A stretch of DNA of 20,518 nucleotides from JAOUEA01 sp035711865 (lineage in GTDB: Bacteria; Actinomycetota; UBA4738; HRBIN12). Within the stretch, counting starts at the first letter, position 1, and every line of letters starts with the position of its first letter. Location of the stretch: positions 1 through 20,518 of the forward strand of contig DASTBT010000051.1 of NCBI GenBank assembly GCA_035711865.1, written 5' to 3'. Shown piece after piece: positions 20,144 through 20,518 of the stretch. A program made the translations under genes and the position numbers. The notes under the pieces were generated by a model. That model had not been told where the DNA came from, did not search any database, and saw nothing but the letters and a program-made list of their open reading frames with translations.

Positions 20144-20518
20144 ATGCCGATCAGCCGCCAGGAACGACACGAGATACACGACTTCCGCACCGCGCACCTC
20201 GCGGACCGTCGACTCGGGACCTCCACAGACTCGTGGCTCGGTCGAGGACCGCTTACGATCGCGTTCCTCGCTGTGCTCGCGCTGGTCGTGGGGCTGCTGT
20301 TGTGGTGGTTCGCACCCGGTCTCGATCGAGCCGTCCGATCGCTGACCGTCGGCTACCCGGGATCGGACCCGTACCTGATGACGGCCTTGTCCGCGGCCAG
20401 CGGTGAGCGGGCCGCCTTCATCGTCGGCTCGCTCGTGGGGGCGTGGTTCGCCTACGCCCGCCGGGACTGGCGACCCGGCGTGGCGGTGATGATCGCGTTC
20501 CTCGCCACCCTGCTCGTC
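20144..20518 (+). CDS. Probable PAP2-type membrane phosphatase, N-terminal part (runs off the right edge)
   Basis: The frame is open to the edge of the window; 125 residues are visible. A polar N-terminus (MPISRQERHEIHDFR) is followed by a hydrophobic helix (LTIAFLAVLALVVGLLLWWF), APGLDRAVRSLT, then a second helix (AAFIVGSLVGAWFAYA) and a third beginning at the edge (VAVMIAFLATLLV). This is the layout at the start of PAP2/undecaprenyl-diphosphatase-like proteins, but the KX6RP and SGH catalytic motifs would lie beyond the edge, so the call is by shape. An in-frame ATG at 20105 is an alternative start, with GGCGGG directly before it; the ATG at 20144 begins the more natural N-terminus. Confidence 0.55.
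   Translation, partial: MPISRQERHEIHDFRTAHLADRRLGTSTDSWLGRGPLTIAFLAVLALVVGLLLWWFAPGLDRAVRSLTVGYPGSDPYLMTALSAASGERAAFIVGSLVGAWFAYARRDWRPGVAVMIAFLATLLV

Noticed and set aside
1..20518. CRISPR array, tRNA, rRNA, insertion sequence or prophage
   Set aside because: No spaced direct repeats, cloverleaf, transposase, integrase or phage structural genes were seen.

Overview
The window reads as a high-GC actinobacterial chromosome segment. The grounds are very strong G/C bias at third codon positions, an actinobacterial-type GlnE C-terminus, a DinB2-like polymerase, glutamine synthetase of the adenylylated GSI-beta type, and TANNNT -10 elements that sit directly in front of GTG starts (leaderless genes). 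The exact class cannot be fixed from sequence alone; a deep-branching or uncultured actinobacterium is plausible. There are no rRNA or tRNA genes, CRISPR arrays or insertion sequences. Both edges cut genes: glnE on the left and a probable PAP2-type membrane phosphatase on the right.

Layout. 1-2.5 kb: end of glnE, an SDR dehydrogenase that overlaps it by 4 bases, and mscL. 2.5-4.7 kb (minus): a four-helix membrane protein and a secreted delta-60-type beta-propeller. 4.9-6.5 kb (plus): a membrane-anchored sulfite-oxidase-fold molybdoenzyme. 6.5-9.6 kb (minus): a DinB2-like Y-family polymerase with an isoleucine at the steric-gate position, a 12-helix histidine-containing membrane protein, and a 2TM class III nucleotidyl cyclase. 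9.8-11.5 kb: two paralogous small Cys-rich proteins (N-terminus MCLTC) flanking an inverted VOC/SRPBCC operon. 11.6-14.9 kb: small stand-alone enzymes (two VOC proteins, a short epimerase, a DHFR-fold reductase), a 77-residue helical protein whose ribosome binding site lies inside a perfect 8-bp hairpin, and a decayed HNH endonuclease gene. 15-17.3 kb: a second class III cyclase with a MerR-like N-terminus, then a tandem hotdog thioesterase. 17.3-18.3 kb: a degenerate stretch ending in a frameshifted GH1 glycosidase remnant. 18.3-19.8 kb (minus): glnA, preceded by an operator-like array with 11-bp phasing that resembles a GlnR site. 19.9-20.5 kb: an untranslated stretch and the start of the PAP2-like gene.

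How the genes fit together. The clearest functional link is nitrogen control. GlnE, at the left edge, adenylylates a tyrosine of glutamine synthetase, and GlnA, at the right, carries that site (Tyr401); the glnA upstream region also carries the GlnR-like array. Two nucleotidyl cyclases with different sensory parts point to separate cNMP inputs. The rest looks like ordinary accessory content: detoxification-type small folds, a mechanosensitive channel, a molybdoenzyme and two decaying genes. I found no phage, transposon or obvious defence system. The most novel items are the MCLTC small-protein pair, the hairpin-masked 77-residue gene and the atypical DinB2 gate.
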